Source: Slackia heliotrinireducens DSM 20476 (lineage in GTDB: Bacteria > Actinomycetota > Coriobacteriia > Coriobacteriales > Eggerthellaceae). Taken from it: a DNA stretch of 64,000 nt. The translations under genes and the position numbers were made by a program. The notes beneath the pieces were generated by a model. That model saw nothing but the letters and a program-made list of their open reading frames with translations. It did no database searches and was not told the DNA's origin. Below, in pieces: positions 1-8,135 of this stretch; position 1 is the first letter of the stretch, and the number at the start of each line of letters is the position of its first letter. The stretch covers positions 2,170,001-2,234,000 of the forward strand of contig NC_013165.1 in the NCBI RefSeq assembly GCF_000023885.1. Reading direction: 5' to 3'.

Positions 1-91
1 AACCCGATCGCCGCCCGCCAAGGCCAAAGCCTGACAACACCCATATCGTCGCACCAGGCATCCGGACCTCCGGCCAGCGTGAAACAGCCCG
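1..91. other. Intergenic left edge
   Basis: The window begins 91 bases downstream of the stop codon of the minus-strand regulator. I see no convincing ORF, tRNA or hairpin with a T-tract here. Confidence 0.5.
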
Positions 92-919
92 CTACGCGAA
101 CAAATACATACAGTATTCGGCCAAACCGAGCAGCAAATCGTTCGCCTCGGCGAACCCGTGCTCCTCGATTGCATGCTTCGTTACGGCACCTACCTGCTCC
201 ACTATGGCCTCGACACGCCGTTTGCCACGCTCGTTTATACAATACAGTCTATCCACGTGCACCAGGTCCCTCTTTTCGAGAGAATCCAAGAACCGCTCGA
301 CAGCCTCTTCGGGCATGGCAAGGACGTTCGCCAGCTGGCCGACCGAACAGATCCCCTGAAACCTTTCGAGCGTGCACAGGACCACCACCTGAGCAATCGA
401 CATGCCGTAATGCGAGCATTCGCGCTCCGACAGCATTCGATAGTCTATCAGCATACGAAGCGGTATCCCTGGAAACAGGGATTTGACCGAGCGTCCGCTG
501 TCGCACCTGGAAGATAGGGTATGTAGCAACTCGACCAGATGTTCGAAGGAATCCTCGTCAAGAAGAGGGAAGACTTCAATCATGGATATGCCGACCATCT
601 CTTCAGCCAGCGAGAGCCGCTCCTTCCCTTTTTCGGACAGCGCCAAAGCGTAACCGCGTCTATCCGACACATCGCGAATGCGTTCAACCAGCTCTTTCTG
701 CTCCAAAAGCTCCATGTCGAAAAACGGATTCTTGGCGTATTCGTACGGCGGCTGGATTTCACGTATGGGGAGTCCGGAATCATGTTCGGACACGTTCGCA
801 AGCATGGAGTATTCCGATGCCGTCAGATCAGATGCCACGCCGCATGTTGAATCAACCAACATGAACAAACGGTTCATCGCCACAAACATCTGACGCGCAT
901 TCCCTGATGAGGAAGACAT
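92..919 (-). CDS. Tandem winged-helix (MarR-like) transcriptional regulator
   Basis: The 275-residue protein appears to contain two winged-helix units in one chain. The first spans about residues 5-110 and includes a wing-like segment around DVSDRRGYALALSEKGKERL. The second spans about 165-260, with a recognition-helix-like stretch around AMPEEAVERFLDSLEKRDLV followed by LYCINERGKRR. No ligand or enzyme domain is visible. I start at the ATG at 919, which has GAAGGGA about 9 bases upstream; the longer frame to 1096 would add a cysteine-rich stretch unlike the rest. The gene lies downstream of a second regulator of similar architecture (1401-2066), and both upstream regions contain the motif AATACGGCA. 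Family assignment rests on the winged-helix pattern and the targets are unknown. Confidence 0.65.
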   Translation of the reverse strand: MSSSSGNARQMFVAMNRLFMLVDSTCGVASDLTASEYSMLANVSEHDSGLPIREIQPPYEYAKNPFFDMELLEQKELVERIRDVSDRRGYALALSEKGKERLSLAEEMVGISMIEVFPLLDEDSFEHLVELLHTLSSRCDSGRSVKSLFPGIPLRMLIDYRMLSERECSHYGMSIAQVVVLCTLERFQGICSVGQLANVLAMPEEAVERFLDSLEKRDLVHVDRLYCINERGKRRVEAIVEQVGAVTKHAIEEHGFAEANDLLLGLAEYCMYLFA

Positions 920-1400
920 AGGCCGTTTCCCTTCGCATATTGCACAATCACAAAAAAGGATGGCAGAAGATGGATTGGGCAAACGCCCGCTGAGCTTCGG
1001 CGGATTCGCTTCGCAAACAAGGCACGGCATATGCAGAACACCGACGGATGGAACCGGACTTTTCGGCAGCAATCGTCCGCACCGGTCGGTTTGCATCGCG
1101 CCCTTTGTCGGTCAGCCGAACAGGTCGAGTTCGACACGAGCAATACGGCAGTATTATACACGCTGCCCATGCGAAAACGACAGCTGGAAGAACATGTCGG
1201 CGGCCAAACGAACGGCTAGTAGGGGGCCGAAGCCGCATATCGCACCCCAGGCTCAAAACGGAGCATCAACCTGTGCCCATCCGGCTCGATACTGAACCAG
1301 AGGCTGCATCAAGCAGCCGTACCCCAATAGATGGCAATGTAATTGAAAACAGATTCCCAAACCGCCGAAGCGGCAGATGCGTCAGCGGAGACGTGCCCAA
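920..1400. other. Intergenic region between two regulator genes
   Basis: This 481-base gap contains no ORF I would defend. Its recognisable content is a TATAAT -10 hexamer on the minus strand overlapping a short palindrome (1142-1158), placed about 230 bases upstream of the downstream regulator. The long 5' leader this implies has no structure I recognise. Confidence 0.5.
1142..1158 (-). promoter_or_regulatory. Putative -10 box with overlapping palindromic operator
   Basis: On the plus strand AATACGGCAGTATT forms an inverted repeat (AATAC-N4-GTATT) at 1142-1155. It overlaps the minus-strand TATAAT at 1153-1158. A repressor site over a -10 box is typical of autoregulated MarR-type genes. No clear -35 box is visible. 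The half-site recurs upstream of the neighbouring regulator. Confidence 0.4.
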
Positions 1401-2066
1401 CTAGCCCAGCGAAAAGCCGGAACGCGTCAAGATAACACGTGCAAGTTTAGAACCATGGCGCGTCAGCCGAAGCATACGGATGCGTTGATCTGCTTGCTGG
1501 GTGCCGACGTCGACAAGGTTTTGATTCTGCATGGACTTCAAAGCCATAGAGATGCGGGGCTGGGACAGCTTCGCCATATCCGATACGGCGCCAACCGATG
1601 CGGCGCCATGAGCGAACAGGAGCAGCACGGTACGAAGGGACGTTTCCGACAAGGACACGGACATCTCCGACTCGGCCTCATGGCCCGACCTGCGAAGGCT
1701 GGTCGTCGTAGTCACAAGATCAGCAAGTCTTTCCGCACCGAACTCGCGGGAAACCTCGAATACGACATTGGCCCCCTTATTCGAAAGCTTGAAATGGCAT
1801 TTCCGCAAGTCTTTGGAGTCGACGCTCTCGCGGATAAGCGCACGGGCCGTGGCTTTTTTGAGGCAACGGCTTGTTTTCGAAGGAGTCCAACTCAGCTGAT
1901 CCGCGATGCCGCCAGCAGTGTTGCGCTCGCTCTTCTGGAGAACCACGAGGAGCGCCAAGGTATCGAAATCCAAATCCCCCGCACTGATAATCGTGTCAAG
2001 GTCATTCTGGTCAGTGTAGATTGTCTGAAGCCTCTTCAACAGTTCGGCCCTGCTTGGAGACGGCAC
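1401..2066 (-). CDS. Tandem winged-helix (MarR-like) transcriptional regulator
   Basis: A 221-residue protein with two MarR-like halves. In the first (about 30-115), GGIADQLSWTPSKTSRCLKK is a typical helix-turn-helix and the wing follows at DSKDLRKCHFKLSNKG. In the second (about 125-215), SDMAKLSQPRISMALKSMQ is the helix-turn-helix and TQQADQRIRMLRLTRHG the wing. A single chain with two DNA-binding units could mimic a MarR dimer. I start at the GTG at 2066 because GAGGG lies 7 bases upstream; the longer frame begins with an in-frame TTG at 2084 just after a stop. The upstream region carries ATACGG and CCGTAT inverted half-sites. It shares this architecture with the regulator at 92-919. Confidence 0.65.
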   Translation of the reverse strand: MPSPSRAELLKRLQTIYTDQNDLDTIISAGDLDFDTLALLVVLQKSERNTAGGIADQLSWTPSKTSRCLKKATARALIRESVDSKDLRKCHFKLSNKGANVVFEVSREFGAERLADLVTTTTSLRRSGHEAESEMSVSLSETSLRTVLLLFAHGAASVGAVSDMAKLSQPRISMALKSMQNQNLVDVGTQQADQRIRMLRLTRHGSKLARVILTRSGFSLG

Positions 2067-2480
2067 TGCAGTTCCCTCTTTCAAATATCATTCTGTGCAT
2101 GTAGAAATGTATACGGTCCTATCATTTGCCGTATTGTAGTGGAAACATATTTGCAGATACCATTACATATCAAGCATAAAACTTTATTTCGTATCCTCCA
2201 GGCGCTTTTTTGCAGTTTCGATGGATGCATGCCATCCTGAAGGCGACATCTTCGAAAAGATGTGTGCACCCACACGCACAAAATGAATCCGCCTTAGAAC
2301 TTCGGCCAAAACCCGTGCGTTATTCCTGATAGCCTCATTCGCCCTGTTCTGCTTGTTCGCGCCCGTTTCCTGCGACGGCCTGAAATCCGCCTAATCGCCA
2401 TCGGACCATCCCATATTCACTTGAACTGTCGCAGCGCTTCGCATGTGCTGGCCGATGCCGCCGAGCTTGAATCGCCCGCC
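2067..2480. other. Intergenic region upstream of the second tandem-MarR gene
   Basis: This 414-base AT-richer gap holds no convincing gene. It contains the inverted half-sites at 2111-2134 and a small hairpin, ACATCTT-CGAA-AAGATGT (2246-2263), without a T-tract. No clear terminator for the UvrA-like gene was found. Confidence 0.45.
2111..2134 (-). promoter_or_regulatory. Putative operator (ATACGG-N12-CCGTAT)
   Basis: The inverted repeat ATACGG (2111-2116) and CCGTAT (2129-2134) lies 45-68 bases upstream of the proposed GTG start. Part of it reads AATACGGCA on the minus strand, matching the palindrome near the -10 box of the neighbouring regulator. This suggests a shared or cross-regulated site; binding is untested. 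Confidence 0.35.
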
Positions 2481-4994
2481 CTACAGGTAGCGTCCGGTAA
2501 TGCTCTCTGGGTCGGCTGCGATATCCGCCGGCGTTCCGCAGGCAACGATGCGTCCGCCGGCCTCTCCTCCGCCGGGGCCCATATCGACCACATAGTCCGC
2601 ATTGGCGATCATGTCCAGATCGTGCTCGATCACGATTACGGTCGCTCCGGCCTCGATCAGACTTTGGAACACGCCTATCAGCGTGCGGACATCGAGCGGG
2701 TGCAGGCCGATGGTAGGCTCGTCGAATACGAATACCGAGCTCTGCTGGCTCTTCCCCATCTCCGTCGCAAGCTTGAGCCTTTGCGCCTCGCCGCCGGACA
2801 ACGCAGGCGTCGCCTCTCCTAACGTCAGGTAATCCAAACCCAGGTCAGCCAACGTCTGAAGCTTATGGGCGATCCTCTTCTCGTTCCTCATGAAGGCCAG
2901 CGCCTCATCCACGGTAAGCGACATGAGTTCGGGAAGCGATATGCCGCCAGGGAACCGCGCATCCTGAATGGACGATACGTAGCGATGTTCGTACGCCGTT
3001 TTCGCGTAGCGCCCGCCGCGGCACTCGGGACAGGGAATGTCCACGTCAGGAAGGAACTGCACGTCCAGGGAAATTTGACCGGTGCCTTCGCAGACCGGGC
3101 ATTTGAGCGACCCTGTGTTGTACGAAAAGTCTTTAAGTGAAAGGCCCGCCGCCTTTGCAGAGGGCAGCGACGCATACAGCCGTCGCAGGTCATCCAACAC
3201 ATTGCTGTACGTGGCAACTGTCGAGCGGACATTGGCACCGATAGGCGTGGCGTCTATGAGGCTCGCTCGTTTTATGCCTTCTGCCGAAACGGCCCTCACA
3301 TGGGAGGGAAGCTGCTCGCCGGCCGTCGCGGCATGCAGCGCCGGCACCAGGCTTTCCAACACCAGCGTGGTCTTGCCCGATCCCGAAACACCCGTGACGG
3401 CCGTCAGACGACCCTTGGGAATATCCAGCTCCAGCCCGTGCACGGTATGGATGGGGCTCGTCTGCAGATGGATGATGCCGTGCTCGAACAGCTCTTCTTC
3501 GGATGCCCGCTCGCGCACTACGACCTGTTCGGTGCCGGCCAGAAAGCCTCCGATGCGGGATGCGGGATTGGCCACCACAGCATCCACGGGGCCTTCGGCC
3601 ACCACGCGCCCTCCCGAAGCACCCGATCCGGGGCCCATTTCCACAATCCAGTCGGCGGCACGCAGCATGCGGACGTCGTGGTCGACCAGCACGACGGAGT
3701 TGCCGTATTCCAGCAGGTCGTCGACGACCTCCAGAAGCCCGTCGATGTTCGAAGGATGCAGGCCGATGGACGGTTCGTCCAACACGTAGAGCACGCCTGT
3801 GGTGCGGTTGCGCACTGCCCGGGCAAGCTGGACGCGTTGGCGTTCGCCAGTGGAGAGCGTCGACCCGGCACGGTCCAGCGACAGATAGCCCAGTCCCAAA
3901 TCAAGAAGACGTTTCGCCGTATGTACGAACTGGGACACGATGCTTTCCGCCATGTCTCGCATGTCTTCTGGCACCCACGACGGAACAGTCTGGACCCATT
4001 CGTAGGCCTCTTCCAGCGTCATGGCCGTCGCCTGGGCCAAATCGATGCCCTTGATGAGCGGCGCACGGGAAGCTTCGGACAGACGCGTGCCGCCGCATTC
4101 GGAACAGACATCCTCCCTCAAGAACCGCTGCACGCGGGCGAGCGCCTTCTCGTCTTTGGCCTTGCTTAACGCGTTTTCCACCGTGTACACCGCGTTGTAG
4201 TATGTGAAATCCATCTCGGCGAAGGTGTCGGTCTTTTTCGCCTTGTACAGGATGTGCTTCTTTTCGGCTGGACCGTGGAACACAATGTCGCGCTCTTCGG
4301 GCGTCAGCTCGCAAAACGGCACGTCGGTGCGCACGCCCATCTCGCGGGCGACATCGGTCATGAGCGACCACATGAGCGAGCCCCAAGGAACCACGGCGCC
4401 CTCGTCGATGGTGAGGGACTCGTCGGGAACCAGCTTCGACTCGTCCACCGTGCGCATGATGCCCGTGCCTTGGCAGGTCGGGCAGGCGCCTTCACTGTTG
4501 AACGCCAGAGACTCCGCACCCGGGCCGTAGAACTCCTCCCCGCATTCGGGGCAAACGATGGGTAGCTCGGCGGCTACGTTTTTCGAAGGCGGCACCATGT
4601 GGCCGTTCGGACAACGGTGGCTGGCCAACCGCGAGAACATCAGTCGCAGCACGTTGAGGAGCTCGGTCGAGGTGCCGAAGGTGCTTCGCACACTGGGAAC
4701 CGCAGGCCTCTGATGAAGCGCCAGCGCGGCAGGAACGTATTCCACCCGATCGATATCGGCCTCGGCAGCGATGCTCATGCGTCGACGCGTGTAGGTAGAA
4801 AGCGCCTCCAGATAGCGCCGCGACCCTTCGGCATACAGCACGCCAAGCGCCAGCGACGATTTGCCTGAGCCCGATACGCCTGCCACACCCACCAGCTTGT
4901 TCAGCGGGATGTCGACATCTACGTTCTTCAAATTGTGCACACGTGCGCCGCGAATCTCCATTGCCTGCGGCGCAGGCTTGCGTGTCCTGCTCAT
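2481..4994 (-). CDS. UvrA-like ABC ATPase lacking the UvrB-binding region (UvrA2/DrrC type)
   Basis: An 837-residue excinuclease-A-like protein with two ABC ATPase modules. The first Walker A is GVSGSGKSS near residue 39-47 and the second GVSGSGKTT near 535-543. Signature loops are LSTGERQR (first) and LSGGEAQR (second). Zinc-finger-type CxxC pairs occur near 148/151 and 171/174, and again in the second half. Only about 40 residues separate the first module's CPNGH from FNSEGACPTC, where full UvrA carries roughly 125 residues that bind UvrB. With a length about 100 residues below UvrA, this places it with the UvrA2/drug-resistance paralogues that act without UvrB. The ATG at 4994 has AAAGGC upstream; the longer frame uses TTG. 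The true uvrB lies about 57 kb away. Confidence 0.85.
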   Translation of the reverse strand: MSRTRKPAPQAMEIRGARVHNLKNVDVDIPLNKLVGVAGVSGSGKSSLALGVLYAEGSRRYLEALSTYTRRRMSIAAEADIDRVEYVPAALALHQRPAVPSVRSTFGTSTELLNVLRLMFSRLASHRCPNGHMVPPSKNVAAELPIVCPECGEEFYGPGAESLAFNSEGACPTCQGTGIMRTVDESKLVPDESLTIDEGAVVPWGSLMWSLMTDVAREMGVRTDVPFCELTPEERDIVFHGPAEKKHILYKAKKTDTFAEMDFTYYNAVYTVENALSKAKDEKALARVQRFLREDVCSECGGTRLSEASRAPLIKGIDLAQATAMTLEEAYEWVQTVPSWVPEDMRDMAESIVSQFVHTAKRLLDLGLGYLSLDRAGSTLSTGERQRVQLARAVRNRTTGVLYVLDEPSIGLHPSNIDGLLEVVDDLLEYGNSVVLVDHDVRMLRAADWIVEMGPGSGASGGRVVAEGPVDAVVANPASRIGGFLAGTEQVVVRERASEEELFEHGIIHLQTSPIHTVHGLELDIPKGRLTAVTGVSGSGKTTLVLESLVPALHAATAGEQLPSHVRAVSAEGIKRASLIDATPIGANVRSTVATYSNVLDDLRRLYASLPSAKAAGLSLKDFSYNTGSLKCPVCEGTGQISLDVQFLPDVDIPCPECRGGRYAKTAYEHRYVSSIQDARFPGGISLPELMSLTVDEALAFMRNEKRIAHKLQTLADLGLDYLTLGEATPALSGGEAQRLKLATEMGKSQQSSVFVFDEPTIGLHPLDVRTLIGVFQSLIEAGATVIVIEHDLDMIANADYVVDMGPGGGEAGGRIVACGTPADIAADPESITGRYL

Positions 4995-5045
4995 AAACAA
5001 GCCTTTCGTTGTTCCGACGGTCAGCTCCGGTCGAACGGAAACCGT

Positions 5046-5465
5046 TTAGCGATGATGGCCGCAGCCGCAATCGCAGCCGTCGCCATGGTCATGGCGGTGC
5101 TCCGGCGCGGGGGAAACTTCCAGGTCGGCACCCCAGTCGTTGATGGAGCCGGCATCGTACACGTTTGCGTAGCCGATGGCTTCCATATGGATGCATGCCT
5201 TGGAGCTGTCCTCCCCGTCCGAGCCGTACAGCACGATGGCGGAGGCGTCGTCGGCAAACTCCATGCCTTTCAGGTTGGCGATGGCGTCAAGACCGCGTTC
5301 GGATAGCGCCTCGTCGTAGAGGCAGTCGCAAATCTCGTCCGCGGGCATGCATCCGGCCGACGGTATGTGCCCCGTCGCGAAATCCTCGCGGGAGCGCACG
5401 TCCACCAAAATGAAATGGGGATCGCCGTTGAGCAGGTCCTCCACATCTGCCATGGATATCTGCAT
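5046..5465 (-). CDS. Degenerate rhodanese-fold protein with His/Cys-rich tail
   Basis: A 139-residue single rhodanese domain. The N-terminal CDC25/rhodanese signature FILVDVRSREDFATGHIPSA (18-37) is clear. The active-site loop, normally a cysteine followed by five residues and arginine, reads VLYGSDGEDSS, with glycine 81 where the catalytic cysteine should be, so sulfur transfer by the usual route is unlikely. The last 18 residues (HRHDHGDGCDCGCGHHR region) are rich in histidine and cysteine and look metal-binding. AAAGGA precedes the ATG. It sits 18 bases downstream of the phosphodiesterase gene and may be co-transcribed with it. The function is unknown; metal handling or sensing is only a guess. 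Confidence 0.75.
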   Translation of the reverse strand: MQISMADVEDLLNGDPHFILVDVRSREDFATGHIPSAGCMPADEICDCLYDEALSERGLDAIANLKGMEFADDASAIVLYGSDGEDSSKACIHMEAIGYANVYDAGSINDWGADLEVSPAPEHRHDHGDGCDCGCGHHR

Positions 5466-5483
5466 GTCAGGTCCTTTCGAATG

Positions 5484-6071
5484 TTAGGAACGTGTGAGCT
5501 CGATCAGGCCGATGTTCTCCACCGACCCGTCGTTCACCAGGATCTTCATTACACATCGGTAGCTCGAGCCCCGCGGATACGTGCACGAGCCCGGGCACAC
5601 GATGTAATCGGCGGGGGCCGCTTCGGCACCGCGTTTGATTTCCGGAATATGGGTATGCCCGTGAACCGCCACCGTCGTCGTGCCGTCAGGCAGCTTCAGC
5701 GGCTTCATCTTGGCACGCTCTTTTGCCGGCAATCCTTCGATAAGCGCGTTCGTGTTCGCCCGCGATGCCGCGCCGCGAATGAACATCTGCAGGTCGCGCG
5801 GTATATGGGCTACCATGAAACGAACCTTGTCCAGCGTAATCGTTGCATATTGCTCCACCGACGAGCCGTATTGCCCGTACCAGTCGTTGTTGCCCAGAAC
5901 CGCCGTCACCGGAGCAAGGGCGCGAAGCTCCTCGAGTATGCCGGAATCTCCGATGTCTCCGGCGTGGATGATGTGGTCGCAGTCGGCCAGCTCGGCATAG
6001 GCCTGCTGGGGCAGCCGACCATGGGTGTCAGAAAGGATTCCAACCAGCACTTCGTCTCCGTCCGTCGTCAT
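5484..6071 (-). CDS. YfcE/MJ0936-type metallophosphodiesterase
   Basis: A 195-residue calcineurin-like phosphoesterase. Metal-binding motifs appear in the expected order: GILSDTHG (D and H), HAGDIGD, LGNNDW (GNxD) and VHGHTHIP (GHTH). Small proteins of this family hydrolyse phosphodiester model substrates with manganese or nickel; the physiological substrate is generally unknown. The start is ATG at 6071. It lies just upstream of the degenerate rhodanese and downstream of rlmH, all on the minus strand. Confidence 0.85.
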   Translation of the reverse strand: MTTDGDEVLVGILSDTHGRLPQQAYAELADCDHIIHAGDIGDSGILEELRALAPVTAVLGNNDWYGQYGSSVEQYATITLDKVRFMVAHIPRDLQMFIRGAASRANTNALIEGLPAKERAKMKPLKLPDGTTTVAVHGHTHIPEIKRGAEAAPADYIVCPGSCTYPRGSSYRCVMKILVNDGSVENIGLIELTRS

Positions 6072-6172
6072 ATCTCGCCCTCAGCATGCCAGAACTGCAC
6101 CACGCAGAGGGCTACATGGCGCATTCCCCGTACAAAGAACGCAACACCGCTCCGACGGACGGATGGCGCCTG

Positions 6173-6643
6173 CTATTTGTGGTAAGGCTCGCCGCGGCTG
6201 ATTTTGAAGGCGCGGTATATCTGCTCAAGCAGCACGACCCTGGCCAGATTATGAGGGAGCGTGATCCTTCCGAAGGACAGGCGCTCGTTGGCTGCGGATT
6301 TCACGCTGTCGCTTACGCCGTTCGATCCGCCGACCACGAACGTGATGTCGCTCACGCCACCCAACTTGATGGCGTCGATGCGCGCAGCTATGCCATCGCT
6401 CGAGAATTCCTTGCCGTCGATGTCCAGCAAGATGACATGAGAGCGTTCGGGCAGTGCCTCCAGAATGGATTTGCCCTCCTGCTTCAGGGCGTTCTCGTCG
6501 CCGCCGCATTTTTTCGGGTCGAGGTCAGGCACCTCATGGACGGTCACCTTCGCATAGCCCTTCAATCGCTTCAGATACTCGTCGCAAGCGTCGCGCCAGT
6601 ACTTCTCCTTCAGCTTGCCGACGGCGATGATCTCAATTTTCAT
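6173..6643 (-). CDS. rlmH: 23S rRNA pseudouridine-1915 N3-methyltransferase RlmH
   Basis: A 156-residue SPOUT methyltransferase that methylates pseudouridine 1915 in helix 69 of 23S rRNA using S-adenosylmethionine. The start MKIEIIAVGKLKEKYW is characteristic. The SAM-binding knot includes FVVGGSNGVSDSVK, and the protein ends in the family-typical GEPYHK. The longer frame to 6733 adds 30 unrelated residues, so I use the ATG at 6643, which has GGGGA upstream. Confidence 0.95.
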   Translation of the reverse strand: MKIEIIAVGKLKEKYWRDACDEYLKRLKGYAKVTVHEVPDLDPKKCGGDENALKQEGKSILEALPERSHVILLDIDGKEFSSDGIAARIDAIKLGGVSDITFVVGGSNGVSDSVKSAANERLSFGRITLPHNLARVVLLEQIYRAFKISRGEPYHK

Positions 6644-6760
6644 GGCAGGTCCCCAATCTACCGCTGCGCGACGTGATCGATTGCCGTCCGCATCGAAAGC
6701 AGGTTGGCGCGACACTCCCCTCTCGCAGTCCATGATAACGATAATGTTGGAAAATATCCA

Positions 6761-7306
6761 TTACAGCCGATCGCGCAAGGCCTTCAGTTTCGCTGCGGTA
6801 TCGGCGGAAACGCGCTCCATGACCGTGTTCTTGACCGAGACCTGCGGCTGTTTGCCCAGGTCGAAATCGCGGTCGTTGAGCTCCGCCGCCCGGCCGAAGC
6901 CGTTGGCGCTCATGCGGTCCACACCGAAACCGAACACCGTGTTCTGAATGGTGGCATCAGACGTGACCACCATGGTCTCGATGCCCTTTTCGCGCGCTTC
7001 GCGGCTCAGTTTCTCGATAAGCTTGTCGGCGCTGCTGCCCAAGGTCGAGAACATGATGCGCACGCCAGCTACCCGTTCCCCCTCGTCTCCCGGAGGCTCA
7101 TGGTTGCCGTCGAACACGATGATGGCCTCCGCGTCGCCGCCGGCATACATGACCACGTCGTTGATGAGAGCTTCCCGGGCACGGTTGTAGGCGTCATGGT
7201 CGTAGTCGGGATTCGGAGCCGCATCGCTGATGTTGCGGTAACGGTCGCCGCTGCGCAGGACGTTGTACCCGTCGACTATCAGGAGCTTCTTGCGAGTTTT
7301 TGCCAC
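6761..7306 (-). CDS. YacP-like NYN-domain RNase
   Basis: A 181-residue NYN/PIN-like nuclease of the YacP (Rae1) family. LLIVDGYNVLR near the N-terminus supplies the first conserved Asp and Asn, IIVFDGNHE the next acidic residue, and VVTSDATIQNTVFGFG the C-terminal acidic cluster. In Bacillus, Rae1 cleaves mRNA in a ribosome-dependent way; here that role is inferred by family. It appears to start with GTG at 7306, without a strong Shine-Dalgarno sequence, 9 bases after the rlmB stop, so it is probably translated with rlmB. The order cysS-rlmB-yacP is a known Gram-positive arrangement. Confidence 0.88.
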   Translation of the reverse strand: MAKTRKKLLIVDGYNVLRSGDRYRNISDAAPNPDYDHDAYNRAREALINDVVMYAGGDAEAIIVFDGNHEPPGDEGERVAGVRIMFSTLGSSADKLIEKLSREAREKGIETMVVTSDATIQNTVFGFGVDRMSANGFGRAAELNDRDFDLGKQPQVSVKNTVMERVSADTAAKLKALRDRL

Positions 7307-7315
7307 GTTAAACGC

Positions 7316-8086
7316 CTACTCGGTCTTCTCGGCGACGTTGTTCGTCACCTGGCGAAGCCACTCGTACATGACGGCCGTGGACGCCTGCGCCACATTGAGG
7401 GAGCCGACCATGCCGGCCTGGGGCAGCTTGACCAGAAAGTCACAGCTTTCTAGCGTTAGGCGGGAAATTCCTTCTTGCTCGTTGCCCATAACCAGGGCGA
7501 TCTTGCCGTAAAGCGGAGCTTCCCACACCGTATGCTGGGCATGTTCGGACGCGCCGGCGACCCAGAACCCCGCCTTCTTCAAACGGTCCAGAGCGCCGGT
7601 GAGGTTGGCCACCTGCGCCACGGGCAGGTGGTTGATAGCCCCCGCCGAGCTCTTGTAAGTCGCCGCAGTCACCTGCGCGCTGCGCTTGTTCGGGATGATG
7701 AGACCGCTGGCGCCCACCACTTCCGCGGAACGAGCAATGGCGCCCAAATTGCCCGCGTCGGTAATGTGATCCAGCACGATGACCAGCGCCGCATTGTTGT
7801 TTTCCTTGGCATGGTCGGCCGATGCCTTCACGATGTCCGTCATGCTGGCGTACTTGAACGGCAGCGCCTCGGCCATGACGCCCTGGTGGCTGCCGCGCTC
7901 GCTTTTCGCATCCAGCTCTTTGCGGGACACGCGTTTGACAGGCACGTTGTACTTGTTCGCCTTGCGCAGGATGTCAGCAACCTGGCCGTCGCGCTTCAGG
8001 TTGTCTGCCATCAACACGCACCTCAGAGGCATCTGAGCACGCAGCGCCTCGATGACCGGGTGTTTTCCTTCGATATAATCTGCCAT
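7316..8086 (-). CDS. rlmB: 23S rRNA (guanosine-2'-O)-methyltransferase RlmB / TrmH family
   Basis: A 256-residue SPOUT-class RNA 2'-O-methyltransferase. The N-terminal 75 residues form the L30e-like RNA-binding domain (YIEGKHPVIEAL). The knot domain shows motif 1 NLGAIARSAEVVGASGLIIP, motif 2 IALVMGNEQEGIS and motif 3 KLPQAGMVGSLNVAQA. Homologues modify G2251 of 23S rRNA. It lies between cysS and the YacP-like nuclease in the usual Gram-positive cluster. The exact target base could differ in this lineage, since TrmH-family members are easily confused. Confidence 0.9.
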   Translation of the reverse strand: MADYIEGKHPVIEALRAQMPLRCVLMADNLKRDGQVADILRKANKYNVPVKRVSRKELDAKSERGSHQGVMAEALPFKYASMTDIVKASADHAKENNNAALVIVLDHITDAGNLGAIARSAEVVGASGLIIPNKRSAQVTAATYKSSAGAINHLPVAQVANLTGALDRLKKAGFWVAGASEHAQHTVWEAPLYGKIALVMGNEQEGISRLTLESCDFLVKLPQAGMVGSLNVAQASTAVMYEWLRQVTNNVAEKTE

Positions 8087-8135
8087 GTACGGTTCTTTCT
8101 GCCATCAGGCGCCCGAAGGCGCCCGGAATTGTCGT

